From Rummeliibacillus pycnus_A (GTDB lineage: Bacteria > Bacillota > Bacilli > Bacillales_A > Planococcaceae), in contig NZ_CP132291.1 of NCBI RefSeq assembly GCF_044359855.1, positions 2,790,001 to 2,854,000 of the forward strand: a stretch of DNA of 64,000 nucleotides. The letters are read 5' to 3'. Both the position numbers and the translations under genes were made by a program. Shown in pieces: positions 37,342 through 46,078 of the stretch; positions within the stretch are counted from its first letter, which is position 1, and every line of letters starts with the position of its first letter. The notes under the pieces are model-generated. The model was given only the letters and a program-made list of their open reading frames with translations. It had not been told where the DNA came from and searched no databases.

Positions 37342-39888
37342 ATGAAAATCAATAAATCGACGCTTGTTCAATGGCTAAAAATTATTTTACCAATTTTGTT
37401 GATGATTTTTGCAATTCATGAAATCGGTAAGATTTTAGGAAATGTTAATGGTCGCGAAATTGCTAATAAATTAGAATCCTTAGATGTCAGAACAGTCACA
37501 TTAATGGCTGTAATTCCTCTAATACTTGTATTTCCTATGTTTTTCTACGATTATTTTATTATTAAAAAATTAAAGCTACAAAGACCATTAAGACGTTTAA
37601 TGAAAGAATCATTAATTATTAATTCTTTTTCGAATCTGATTGGATTTGGAGGTCTTGTCGGAGTATTATTACGAACTCACTATTTTAAGAAGAAAGAAGT
37701 GGATAGTACCACTTTTTTCAAAACGATTGCGTCTGTCACATTATTTTATCTTGCAGGAATTTCACTTTTCACTTGGATTTTGCCTATTTTCTATCGGGAT
37801 TTTCCTATGTTTAAAGATCATAAAATATTAGTTGTTGCAGCAGGGGTTATCGGTTTATATGTACCATTTCTTATTGTAAAGGCAATTGTGCAATCGATTA
37901 AAGGAACGACGACTAATCGCCAGGTATTGGGTGACGTCGCTTTGTTAGGTGTTTCTATTTTAGAGTGGCTTGGCGCATTTACATTTATGATGATATTAGT
38001 GTATATGTTACATGTTCCAATTAGTATTGCAAATATTATTCCGATTTTTATTGTTGCTTCATGTGCAGGGATAGTGAGTATGATTCCTGGAGGCCTTGGA
38101 TCATTTGATTTGGTGTTTATATGGGGAGCTCAAAGCTTGCAAATTCCAAATGAATCCATTTTAGTTCTGTTGTTATTTTATAGAATTGGTTACTTTGTCA
38201 TCCCATTTTTAGCTGGACTTGTGCTATTTATTCGTGAATTATGGGGGAAATTCAATGTAGGTTTTAATGCAATTCCCAGATTCTTTTTGGAGAAAACGAG
38301 CCATATATTAGCAACTGCGCTTGTGTTTTTGGCTGGACTTGTACTTCTTGTTTCATCAGTAGCTCCTGGAGCCATTGAGCGTATTCGATATGCGAAAGAA
38401 TTAATGGCATTTCCTATTGTAAGTATTTCGCATCAATTAGCAGTTGCGACAGGCTTTGTGTTACTCGCATTATCAAATGGTATCTCATATAAAGACAAAA
38501 GCTCTTATCGTATGACCGTATTTGTTTTAATCTTTGCATCGGCACTTTTTATTATCAAAGGGATTCAATATAAGCAAGCACTGTTTATGCTATTTGTAGC
38601 GGGTTTATTATTTTTATCACGTGGTCGATTTTATCGAGAAAGTTATATTGTGACATGGGGACGTAGTATTTTAAATACAATTATTATTCTAGTTATTTTG
38701 TTGCTTTATATAATTATTGGTTTATTCACGAACCCATATGTAAAATACTCTATTCCAGAAAAGCTAAAACCATTTTTGACAACAGATTCAGAGGATTTAT
38801 TTAAAAGTGCATTTATGGGTCTGATCGTGATCATAATAGTAGTAATTTTCGAAGTTTCTTTGCGTAAAGTTACGCAGTATAACAAGATATCTTCATTAGA
38901 CTATGAGGAGGAAATTTTTCTACATCTTAATAAGTATGGCGGTAAGGAATTATCTCATTTAATTTTCCTTCATGATAAGTATGTGTATTGGAATAAGAAA
39001 AAAACGGTTCTATTCCCTTATCAAGAAATTGCAGATAAACTTGTCGTGCTTGGAGATCTAGTTGGGGAAAAGGAAGATTTCGAAGAAGCTATTGAAGAAT
39101 TTATAGCTTTTGCAGATTCTTATGGATACACACCTATTTTCTATGAAATTAGCGATCAATTTGTGCCGTACTTACATGGATACGGTTATCGCTTTTTCAA
39201 ACTTGGAGAAGAAGGATATATCGATTTACAAAAAGAAGTAAATGAAGTCTTTCATAAAGAAGGCTATTCATGTGAAATATTACATCCCCCTTATTCTGCA
39301 GAAATACTGAATCAGTTACGGAGTATTTCAGATGAATGGCTCGATAATCGAAAGGAAAAAGGTTTCTCGCTTGGTTATTTTAAAGAGGACTATTTACAAT
39401 TTACACCTCTTGCTGTGTTGAGAGATAATAATTTTGAAATTGTAGCCTTTGCTAATCTTATTCCTCTTTATGATGAAGAGTGTACGGTAACAATTGATTT
39501 GATGCGTTCTAAAAAAGGAGAACTACCCGATAATGCGATGGACTATTTATTCTTAACTATTTTCTCAGCATCTAAAGATCAAGGGTTTAAGCGGTTAAAT
39601 GTAGGTATGACGCCATTATCTCAAGTGGGTGTTTCACGTTTTGCTGGCATAAATGAAAAAATTGGGACTCAAATATTAGTAGATGGACAGGATTATTATA
39701 ATTTCCGAGATGTCCAAAGTTTTAAAGAAAAGTTTGCAAATGACTGGCAGCCCAAATATCTTGCTTATCGTAAGAGAGTTTTTCTTCCATTTACAATTTT
39801 GCAAATTATGATGCTGATTGGTGATAATAAATATTCAACGATGAGAGAACAAGTATCTGAAGCAAAACTATCGAGAAGAAGAACCTAG
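37342..39888 (+). CDS. mprF: Phosphatidylglycerol lysyltransferase/flippase
   Basis: 848 aa; the ATG at 37342 lies 6 nt after AGGTGG, while the ATG at 37336 abuts it. The N-terminal two thirds are about 14 membrane helices (flippase, DUF2156-linked MprF fold). The C-terminal cytosolic DUF2156 synthase (about 540-835) transfers an amino acid from aminoacyl-tRNA to phosphatidylglycerol. Visible signatures include FSNLIGFGGLVGVLLRTHYF, SMIPGGLGSFDLVF and LMRSKKGELPDNAMDYLF. It lowers membrane negative charge and protects against cationic peptides. Lys as substrate is the family default. Confidence 0.9.
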   Translation: MKINKSTLVQWLKIILPILLMIFAIHEIGKILGNVNGREIANKLESLDVRTVTLMAVIPLILVFPMFFYDYFIIKKLKLQRPLRRLMKESLIINSFSNLIGFGGLVGVLLRTHYFKKKEVDSTTFFKTIASVTLFYLAGISLFTWILPIFYRDFPMFKDHKILVVAAGVIGLYVPFLIVKAIVQSIKGTTTNRQVLGDVALLGVSILEWLGAFTFMMILVYMLHVPISIANIIPIFIVASCAGIVSMIPGGLGSFDLVFIWGAQSLQIPNESILVLLLFYRIGYFVIPFLAGLVLFIRELWGKFNVGFNAIPRFFLEKTSHILATALVFLAGLVLLVSSVAPGAIERIRYAKELMAFPIVSISHQLAVATGFVLLALSNGISYKDKSSYRMTVFVLIFASALFIIKGIQYKQALFMLFVAGLLFLSRGRFYRESYIVTWGRSILNTIIILVILLLYIIIGLFTNPYVKYSIPEKLKPFLTTDSEDLFKSAFMGLIVIIIVVIFEVSLRKVTQYNKISSLDYEEEIFLHLNKYGGKELSHLIFLHDKYVYWNKKKTVLFPYQEIADKLVVLGDLVGEKEDFEEAIEEFIAFADSYGYTPIFYEISDQFVPYLHGYGYRFFKLGEEGYIDLQKEVNEVFHKEGYSCEILHPPYSAEILNQLRSISDEWLDNRKEKGFSLGYFKEDYLQFTPLAVLRDNNFEIVAFANLIPLYDEECTVTIDLMRSKKGELPDNAMDYLFLTIFSASKDQGFKRLNVGMTPLSQVGVSRFAGINEKIGTQILVDGQDYYNFRDVQSFKEKFANDWQPKYLAYRKRVFLPFTILQIMMLIGDNKYSTMREQVSEAKLSRRRT

Positions 39889-39906
39889 GAAACTGGGTTC
39901 TTTTTT
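39878..39906 (+). terminator. Terminator overlapping the mprF stop
   Basis: AAGAACC / GGGTTCTT hairpin starting before the TAG stop, followed by T6. Confidence 0.75.
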
Positions 39907-40068
39907 ATTTAGGCTCGAAAGTTTAAACATCAAATCAAACTGCAATCGTCAACGTTATGTTAAACTAATAATGCATAAATTGAAAAATATTGAATATATG
40001 TAAAACGAAAAGTTTGGTTTTTATAAAAAAATATTGTATTAAGTTGAAAAAAGGAAGAGGTGTAGATT

Positions 40069-40866
40069 TTGCAAGATGTCATTTTACGTTTAGAAGATGT
40101 GAAAATGTCCTTTGGTAATAAGCAAGTATTAAATGGGATTAACTTAACGGTCGGAAAGGGGCAAATCATCGGTTATATCGGTCCAAATGGCGCGGGTAAA
40201 AGTACAACCGTTAAACTGATGCTTGGCTTAGTAGAAGGCTATGAAGGGAAAATTGAAATCTTTGGTCAAGATTTAGCGAGTGGGGATTATACATATAAAA
40301 AACGTATTGGCTATGTACCGGAAACAGCAGAGATTTATGATCAACTAACTGCTTGTGAATTTTTAACCTTTACCGGAGAAATGTATGGCTTAGGTCATAA
40401 GGAGTCAGAAGAAAAGGCATTAAAACTATTACAGGAATTTGGTTTAGATCATGCCTTTCACCAACGTCTATCCTCTTTTTCAAAGGGAATGCGTCAAAAG
40501 GTGTTAATCACTTCCAGCTTGCTACACAACCCAGATTTATTATTTTACGATGAGCCATTAAGCGGTTTAGATGCGAATAGTGTATTAATCGTAAAGGAAA
40601 TTTTAGCAAAACTTGCAGAGCAGGGGAAGACGATTTTTTACTCATCTCATATTATGGAGGTTGTAGAGAAAATCAGTGATCGAATTGTGTTATTAAATGG
40701 TGGGCAAGTTGTAGCAGATGGATCGTTTGAAGAGTTGCAGGAGCAAAGTGAAGAAGGAACATTAGAAGAGATTTTCAACGAGATGACTGGGTTTAATGAA
40801 CAAGAGGCGATAGCAGAACGTTTTGTTTCAGTTGTAAAAGGTGGGCATGTCGATGAAGGATTATAA
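40069..40866 (+). CDS. ABC transporter ATP-binding protein
   Basis: 265 aa; TTG start 7 nt after GGAAGAGGTG. Walker A GPNGAGKSTT (about 37-46), signature SSFSKGMRQKV, Walker B LLFYDEPLSGLD, H-loop SSHI. The sequence is of the CcmA/export ATPase type, and the C-terminal extension after residue 220 is acidic. Its gene overlaps the permease gene by 14 nt, so they are translationally coupled. Substrate unknown; antibiotic, lipid or peptide export are possibilities. Confidence 0.87.
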   Translation: MQDVILRLEDVKMSFGNKQVLNGINLTVGKGQIIGYIGPNGAGKSTTVKLMLGLVEGYEGKIEIFGQDLASGDYTYKKRIGYVPETAEIYDQLTACEFLTFTGEMYGLGHKESEEKALKLLQEFGLDHAFHQRLSSFSKGMRQKVLITSSLLHNPDLLFYDEPLSGLDANSVLIVKEILAKLAEQGKTIFYSSHIMEVVEKISDRIVLLNGGQVVADGSFEELQEQSEEGTLEEIFNEMTGFNEQEAIAERFVSVVKGGHVDEGL

Positions 40867-42490
40867 ATCTTTAAAGGTAATGGATCTTTTTAGAGTTCTT
40901 TTTGAACGGTTTGATATCGACTATACATCGATGCGTAGAATTCTACAGTTGAAGTTAACGATGGATACACGTCGTACACCAGCTATGTTCAATTCACAAA
41001 AGCCTAAGAATGGGAAGAATCAGTTTTTACGTTCACTGTGGATCTACGTATTATATGGTGCATTAGGAATGACTCCATTTCTATTTTTCCCCTCGCAATA
41101 TATGTTTTCTATGGGAATAGCCTTCACGGTTTTAATGTTTATTGCAATGACGGCAATGGTCTCCGATTTTTCAGCAGTGCTTTTAGATATAAGGGATAAA
41201 AATATACTGCAGCCTAAGCCAATCAATAACCGTACATTAAATGCTGCGAAAATCATGCATATCGTTATTTACCTATCTATGCTTAATTGCGCCCTTATTA
41301 TCGTACCACTGGTAGTTGGGTCCATCCGTTTTGGTATACTTTTTGGTGTGTTGTTTATGGTGATGGCAGCTCTATTAAACTGTTTTATCGTCGTATTAAC
41401 AGCATTAATATATTTATTTATTTTACGATTCTTTAGTGGCGAAAAGTTAAAAGACCTGATTAATTATGTACAGATTATCTTAACTGTTGCTATTATGGTC
41501 GGTTATCAATTTATGGCTCGTTCATTTGAGCTAACTCAAGTTGCAGTGACTTATCAATTTGCATGGTGGCATGTTTTCCTACCACCCCTTTGGTATTCTG
41601 CGTTTATGGAAATGGTTTTGCATCGAGTTTGGTCAGGAAAGTTGTTGCTATTAAGTATTCTTGGTATTTTAATGCCGATATTATCCATCGTTCTATATGT
41701 AAAACTAATGCCTACTTTCGAACGTAATCTATCAAAGTTATTAAGTGATTCTTCAAGACAAAGAGGAAAAATACATATATGGGCAAATTTTTGGTCAAAG
41801 ATATTATGCAGCAATCCACAAGAACGAGTATTTTTCAATTTTGCTTCGTTGATGATGAGTAGGGAACGTTCATTTAAACTGAAGGCATATCCACAAATAG
41901 GGTTTTCGCTAGTTATGCCGTTTGTCTTATTATTTAATACATCACGCTCATTTTCATTAAAAGCAATTCAAGAAAATGGTAGTGTGATGGTTTTATATTT
42001 TACGATGATCATGCTTCCTTCAATAGTTCATCTATTAAAGTTCTCTGATAAATATAAGAGCTACTGGATTTACAGAGTATCACCTGTAGCGGATGATCGA
42101 ATTTTCTATAGTGCAACATTAAAGGCTTGTTATGTGAAGCTATTTTTGCCATTATTTATCGTTGTCAGTAGCCTCTTTGTAGCTATTTTTTCGTGGGGAA
42201 TATTGCCTAGCATAGGTATTATGCTACTGATATCCGTTTTATTATTATGGATTTCCTATGTAATGGGTAGTAAAGAGCGTTATCCATTTTCAAGCTCTCT
42301 TGAAGCAACACAAGATACCGGTACAATTAGGTTATTAGGTTCGATGTTATTATTGGGAATTTTAGTGTTAGTGCATCTAGGGTTAAGCCATTTACAATAT
42401 GGATTAGCTTTTTATGCAGTACTATTAATCGGTGTAATTTTTGGGGGATGGAAGTATTCTTTTGGAAATAGAAAAGTCAAGAATGCATAG
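40853..42490 (+). CDS. ABC transporter permease (ABC-2 type)
   Basis: 545 aa from ATG 40853, 8 nt after AAGGTGG inside the ATPase gene; GTG 40841 and ATG 40847 are too close. About 10-12 hydrophobic segments in two halves are separated by a soluble loop (about 270-340). Partner of the ATPase upstream. I do not recognise the subfamily. A terminator hairpin overlaps the stop. Confidence 0.8.
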   Translation: MKDYKSLKVMDLFRVLFERFDIDYTSMRRILQLKLTMDTRRTPAMFNSQKPKNGKNQFLRSLWIYVLYGALGMTPFLFFPSQYMFSMGIAFTVLMFIAMTAMVSDFSAVLLDIRDKNILQPKPINNRTLNAAKIMHIVIYLSMLNCALIIVPLVVGSIRFGILFGVLFMVMAALLNCFIVVLTALIYLFILRFFSGEKLKDLINYVQIILTVAIMVGYQFMARSFELTQVAVTYQFAWWHVFLPPLWYSAFMEMVLHRVWSGKLLLLSILGILMPILSIVLYVKLMPTFERNLSKLLSDSSRQRGKIHIWANFWSKILCSNPQERVFFNFASLMMSRERSFKLKAYPQIGFSLVMPFVLLFNTSRSFSLKAIQENGSVMVLYFTMIMLPSIVHLLKFSDKYKSYWIYRVSPVADDRIFYSATLKACYVKLFLPLFIVVSSLFVAIFSWGILPSIGIMLLISVLLLWISYVMGSKERYPFSSSLEATQDTGTIRLLGSMLLLGILVLVHLGLSHLQYGLAFYAVLLIGVIFGGWKYSFGNRKVKNA

Positions 42491-42502
42491 TATTCTTGAC
42501 TT
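42474..42502. terminator. Bidirectional terminator
   Basis: AAGTCAAGAAT / ATTCTTGACTT. It includes the permease stop codon and lies against the stop of the convergent small gene. Confidence 0.8.
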
Positions 42503-42783
42503 TACTTGAATTGAATAGGATTTGGCTCTAATTGTGGATCTGGCTCAATCGGTTTTAGATTTAGAAGCCCATCTTTTGTAGAGGAGATTCCTTGGACTTG
42601 TTTTAGTTCTAATCTGAGTTTTTCGGTTTCAAGTATATAATTTTTTTGCTTCATTTCCTCTAATTTGATCTCATCTTTTAATATGGAATGTTCGATTTCT
42701 AAACGTTTATTTTTATTTTTTACAATGACTTTAATAACATTTGCTGCTAAAGCTAGGAATACGATTATTACGACAAATTGCAA
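42502..42783 (-). CDS. Small membrane-anchored coiled-coil protein
   Basis: 93 aa; TTG start after AGAGAGGTGATTAACA. One N-terminal membrane helix (FVVIIVFLALAANVIKVIV), then about 45 residues of heptad-like charged helix (EIEHSILKDEIKLEEMKQKN...), then a proline-rich tail ending EPDPQLEPNPIQFK. The architecture resembles PspB-like or FtsL-like small proteins but I cannot assign a family. Confidence 0.6.
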   Translation of the reverse strand: MQFVVIIVFLALAANVIKVIVKNKNKRLEIEHSILKDEIKLEEMKQKNYILETEKLRLELKQVQGISSTKDGLLNLKPIEPDPQLEPNPIQFK

Positions 42784-42926
42784 TGTTAATCACCTCTCTA
42801 AACTGGAATATATTTAATTATATACAAAATTATAGACGAAAAAGTTTCGTTTTAGTTGAATTTCTTTCAGATATAATGTAAGATTAAAAAATCAGAATAT
42901 TCAATCAAGTTAGGGAGGGGAAACAG

Positions 42927-43061
42927 ATGAAACCGTCAAAATTTGAAACATATTTATTGGATGAAGAATATGATTTTCAGACAACAGGTGAAAATAAGTA
43001 CCCTGAATTGCAACCTTATGAAATGGAACAATATCCAGAGGGGTTTTTTACAGAGCTATAA
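42927..43061 (+). CDS. Acidic microprotein (44 aa)
   Basis: Begins MKPSKFETYLLDEEYDFQTT and ends PEGFFTEL. It has a strong SD (AGGGAGGGG) 5-6 nt before the ATG and a terminator 8 nt after the stop, so it is a compact monocistronic unit. Eleven acidic and four basic residues, many Tyr/Phe; no signal peptide or membrane helix. No family recognised. Confidence 0.7.
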   Translation: MKPSKFETYLLDEEYDFQTTGENKYPELQPYEMEQYPEGFFTEL

Positions 43062-43068
43062 AAAGTTG

Positions 43069-43096
43069 ATACAGCCGAAGTGGGCTGTATTTTTTT
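43069..43096 (+). terminator. Terminator of the microprotein gene
   Basis: ATACAGCC / GGCTGTAT, loop GAAGTG, T7. Confidence 0.9.
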
Positions 43097-43215
43097 GCTG
43101 TTAAAGAATGCTATTGATATTGAATGAAGAATAAGACGTTAGGCTTCATATAAAGCGGATATTGGAAAAAAGCTAATTTTGCAGTATGATGTAAGTCAAA
43201 TGAGGTGTATGAAAA

Positions 43216-44310
43216 ATGACAGTTGATGAACAAATTTTAGAATGGTTCGATTATTTTCATGAACATCCAGAGATTAGTTGGAAAGAGCATGAAACAACGA
43301 AGAAAATTGCGAGTATTTTAGATGATCTACATATTTCCTATCGATTATTCGGTGACGTGCCCGGCCTTGTTGCTGAGATTGGGGAAGGGGAGGGAATTGT
43401 CGCAGTCCGTGCAGACATTGATGCATTATGGCAAGAAGTGGATGGCGAGTGGAAAGCTAACCATTCATGCGGTCATGATGCCAATATGTCGATGGTACTC
43501 GGTGCATTATTACGATTGAAGGATCAACCGTTAGCACATAAAGTGCGTTTTATTTTCCAACCCGCTGAAGAACAAGGAAATGGTGCGGTTGCTGCATTTG
43601 AACATGGTGCTGTGGATGGGGTATCCCATCTATTTGGTGTACATCTAAGACCAATTGAGGAATTGAAAATGGGTGAAGTATCACCAGCAATTCATCACGG
43701 TTCGGCAATTTTCCTTGAAGGAGAAGTACGTGGCACAGATGCTCATGGTGCGCGTCCACATCAAGGACAAAACGCGATCGATGTTGTGATGGCGATTCAT
43801 CAAATGATCAAAAGCATCTATGTTTCACCATTTGAGCCGCATTCTGCAAAGCTTACAAAGATTGTAGCAGATGGGGGAAGTATGAATATTATCCCTGGCG
43901 CTGCAACCTTTACGATGGATATTCGTGCACAGAAAAATGCTGTCCTTAATGAGCTCCGAGAAACGATTGAGCAAGGTATAGAAGCAATTAAACAACAATT
44001 CAAAATCGAGTTAGGCTGGAAATGGGTTGATTATACACCAGGGGCTGAAGTTTCAGACGAAGCAGCAAAAATGGCAGAACAAGCCATTATTGAAACAGTG
44101 GGGAAAGAACATTTGGCTCCCCATGTAATTACACCTGGAAGTGATGATTTCCATTTCTATACTGTCAAAAAACCTGAGTTAAAAGCAACAATGATTGGGA
44201 TAGGTGCGAATCTAGCACCAGGGTTACATCACCCTAAAATGACATTCAATCATGAAGCATTGCTGGATGCGTCAAAAATATTAGCGACTGTATTAGTTAA
44301 AAAACCTTAA
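43216..44310 (+). CDS. M20-family amidohydrolase/aminoacylase
   Basis: 364 aa; ATG behind AATGAGGTG. Metal-binding motif HSCGHDANMSM (about 82-92), the QPAEEQGNGA block with catalytic Glu pair (about 115), HGSAIFLEG, and the C-terminal GSDDFHFY and HHPKM, all typical of M20D carboxypeptidase/aminoacylases such as YxeP and N-acetyl-diaminopimelate deacetylase. It removes an N-acyl group from an amino acid derivative in the cytosol. Substrate unproven. Monocistronic with terminator 44324-44356; a peptide-catabolism cluster follows. Confidence 0.83.
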   Translation: MTVDEQILEWFDYFHEHPEISWKEHETTKKIASILDDLHISYRLFGDVPGLVAEIGEGEGIVAVRADIDALWQEVDGEWKANHSCGHDANMSMVLGALLRLKDQPLAHKVRFIFQPAEEQGNGAVAAFEHGAVDGVSHLFGVHLRPIEELKMGEVSPAIHHGSAIFLEGEVRGTDAHGARPHQGQNAIDVVMAIHQMIKSIYVSPFEPHSAKLTKIVADGGSMNIIPGAATFTMDIRAQKNAVLNELRETIEQGIEAIKQQFKIELGWKWVDYTPGAEVSDEAAKMAEQAIIETVGKEHLAPHVITPGSDDFHFYTVKKPELKATMIGIGANLAPGLHHPKMTFNHEALLDASKILATVLVKKP

Positions 44311-44323
44311 TTATTTTGATTGA

Positions 44324-44356
44324 ACCCATCTAACGATAGTTGTTAGGTGGGTTTTT
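44324..44356 (+). terminator. Terminator of the M20 gene
   Basis: ACCCATCTAAC / GTTAGGTGGGT, 7-nt loop, T5. Confidence 0.85.
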
Positions 44357-44408
44357 ATTTGTGTAAAAGAATAATTATTCATACTGAAGAAGTTTAGTTA
44401 TTAATTAT

Positions 44409-44422
44409 TGTAAGCGTTTTCT
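44409..44422 (+). promoter_or_regulatory. CcpA cre site (perfect consensus)
   Basis: TGTAAGCGTTTTCT matches TGWAARCGYTWNCW at all 14 positions. It lies about 48 bp upstream of the -35 of the NhaC promoter, so carbon-source control is plausible. Confidence 0.65.
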
Positions 44423-44469
44423 TTCTTTGGAAACGAATGAATTATTTCGCATGTGTTGGAAGTGCGAGA

Positions 44470-44498
44470 TTGACTAATAAACTAGTAAACTATAAAAT
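44470..44498 (+). promoter_or_regulatory. SigA promoter of the nhaC gene
   Basis: TTGACT (44470-44475), 17 bp, TAAAAT (44493-44498). The tandem operator at 44509-44524 starts where transcription would begin. Confidence 0.65.
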
Positions 44499-44508
44499 AT
44501 TCATATTA

Positions 44509-44524
44509 ACGACAATATAACGAC
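44509..44524 (+). promoter_or_regulatory. Tandem RCGAC operator, site A
   Basis: ACGAC at 44509-44513 and 44520-44524, an 11-bp period (ACGACAATATA, ACGACTATTCA). The same arrangement occurs at 47360-47375. Its position just after the -10 suggests repression. Confidence 0.5.
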
Positions 44525-44553
44525 TATTCAGAAAATTAAAAGGAGATGAGAGG

Positions 44554-45999
44554 ATGAAAAAAGAAATCAGTGCAGGATGGGCAATATTTACTTTTACCAT
44601 AATGATTATTACGATGCTTGTTACGGTGGTTGTTTTAGAGCAAAGTCCGCATGTACCATTAATTGTAGGTACCATTGTAGCAGCAATTGTAACTTGGAAA
44701 CACGGATACAAATGGACTGAAATTGAAGAAATGATGTATAAGGGAATTAAATTAGCACTTCCTGCTATTGTGATTATTATGCTTGTTGGATTAACCATTG
44801 GAGCATGGATTGGTGGGGGTGTTGTTGCAACGATGATTTACTATGGTTTAAAAATGATTTCGCCAGCATGGTTCCTTGTAACGATTTTACTTATTTGTTC
44901 GATTGTATCTTTAGCTATAGGAAGTTCTTGGTCTACAATGGCAACAATTGGTGTTGCAGGTATGGGGATTGGTTTGAGTATGGGAATTCCTGCACCAATG
45001 ATTGCAGGAGCAGTTATTTCAGGTTCCTATTTTGGTGATAAAATGTCACCACTATCAGATACAACAAACCTTGCAGCAGGTTTAACAAATACAGATTTAT
45101 TTGATCATGTTAAGCATATGTTTTATACAACGATACCCGCTCTAATTATTTCTCTCAGTGTCTTTGCATGGTTAGGTAGAAGATTTGCTAATGTAGGGAT
45201 GGATACAAAAGAGATTCAAACAACATTACAAATCATGAAGGATAGCTTTGTCATTAGTCCTTGGTTGTTACTTGTACCCGTCATTGTTATTGTTTTAGTT
45301 GCTAAAAAGGTACCAGCAGTTCCAGCCTTGATTATTGGTATTATTCTTGGTTTACTATCTCAAATATTTATTCAAGGCGGATCGGTTTCTACAGCTGTTA
45401 ATGCATTGCAAGAAGGATTTAAAATTCAAACGGGCAATGAAATGGTGGATAATTTATTTAACCGTGGTGGTTTAGATTCGATGATGTTCACTGTTTCTAT
45501 GACCATTGTAGCAATGACATTTGGAGGGATACTAGAGTTTTCTGGTATGTTAAATTCCATGATGAATTTAGTAGTTAAAGCCGCAAAATCGACGGGAAGT
45601 CTAATTGCAGCAACAATTGCTTCATGTATTACAACAAATGCTACTTGTTCAGAACAATATATTTCTATCGTTGTTCCATCTCGTATGTTTGTCAATGTCT
45701 ATAAAAAACGCGGGTTAAATTCAAAGAATTTGTCTCGTGCTTTAGAAGATGGGGGGACGCTTTCATCGGTATTTTTCCCATGGAATACTTGTGGTGTATT
45801 TATACTTGCTACTTTAGGGGTTAGTGCAACAGAATATGCACCTTATGCTATTTTAAACTATACGGTTCCAATCATTTCGATTATATATGCTTACACAGGA
45901 TTTACGATTGTAAAACTATCGCCTGAAGAAATAGAAGCATTAAAAAATGAAGAAAGTAATTCAGAAACGGAAGAGAATTTATCTTCAGTACCGGTTTAA
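44554..45999 (+). CDS. nhaC: NhaC-family Na+/H+ antiporter
   Basis: 481 aa with about 12 membrane helices; ATG behind AAAGGAGATGAG. Family motifs: AIGSSWSTMATIGVAGMGIG, GAVISGSYFGDKMSPLSDTT and SCITTNATCSEQYISIVVPS. It exchanges cytosolic Na+ for H+, or like some NhaC relatives couples Na+ to an organic substrate (malate/lactate). Shared operator motifs link it to the dipeptide epimerase, so a peptide- or acid-related substrate is possible. A terminator follows. Confidence 0.85.
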   Translation: MKKEISAGWAIFTFTIMIITMLVTVVVLEQSPHVPLIVGTIVAAIVTWKHGYKWTEIEEMMYKGIKLALPAIVIIMLVGLTIGAWIGGGVVATMIYYGLKMISPAWFLVTILLICSIVSLAIGSSWSTMATIGVAGMGIGLSMGIPAPMIAGAVISGSYFGDKMSPLSDTTNLAAGLTNTDLFDHVKHMFYTTIPALIISLSVFAWLGRRFANVGMDTKEIQTTLQIMKDSFVISPWLLLVPVIVIVLVAKKVPAVPALIIGIILGLLSQIFIQGGSVSTAVNALQEGFKIQTGNEMVDNLFNRGGLDSMMFTVSMTIVAMTFGGILEFSGMLNSMMNLVVKAAKSTGSLIAATIASCITTNATCSEQYISIVVPSRMFVNVYKKRGLNSKNLSRALEDGGTLSSVFFPWNTCGVFILATLGVSATEYAPYAILNYTVPIISIIYAYTGFTIVKLSPEEIEALKNEESNSETEENLSSVPV

Positions 46000-46015
46000 T
46001 GGTCAATGTCGAAAG

Positions 46016-46056
46016 GGCTGGTTAAAAAGTGTAAAAACGACTTTTAAGCCAGCCTT
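46016..46056. terminator. Bidirectional terminator
   Basis: GGCTGGTTAAAAAGT / GACTTTTAAGCCAGCC between the convergent nhaC and regulator genes. Confidence 0.8.
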
Positions 46057-46078
46057 ATCTACTAATTTTCAAAATCAT

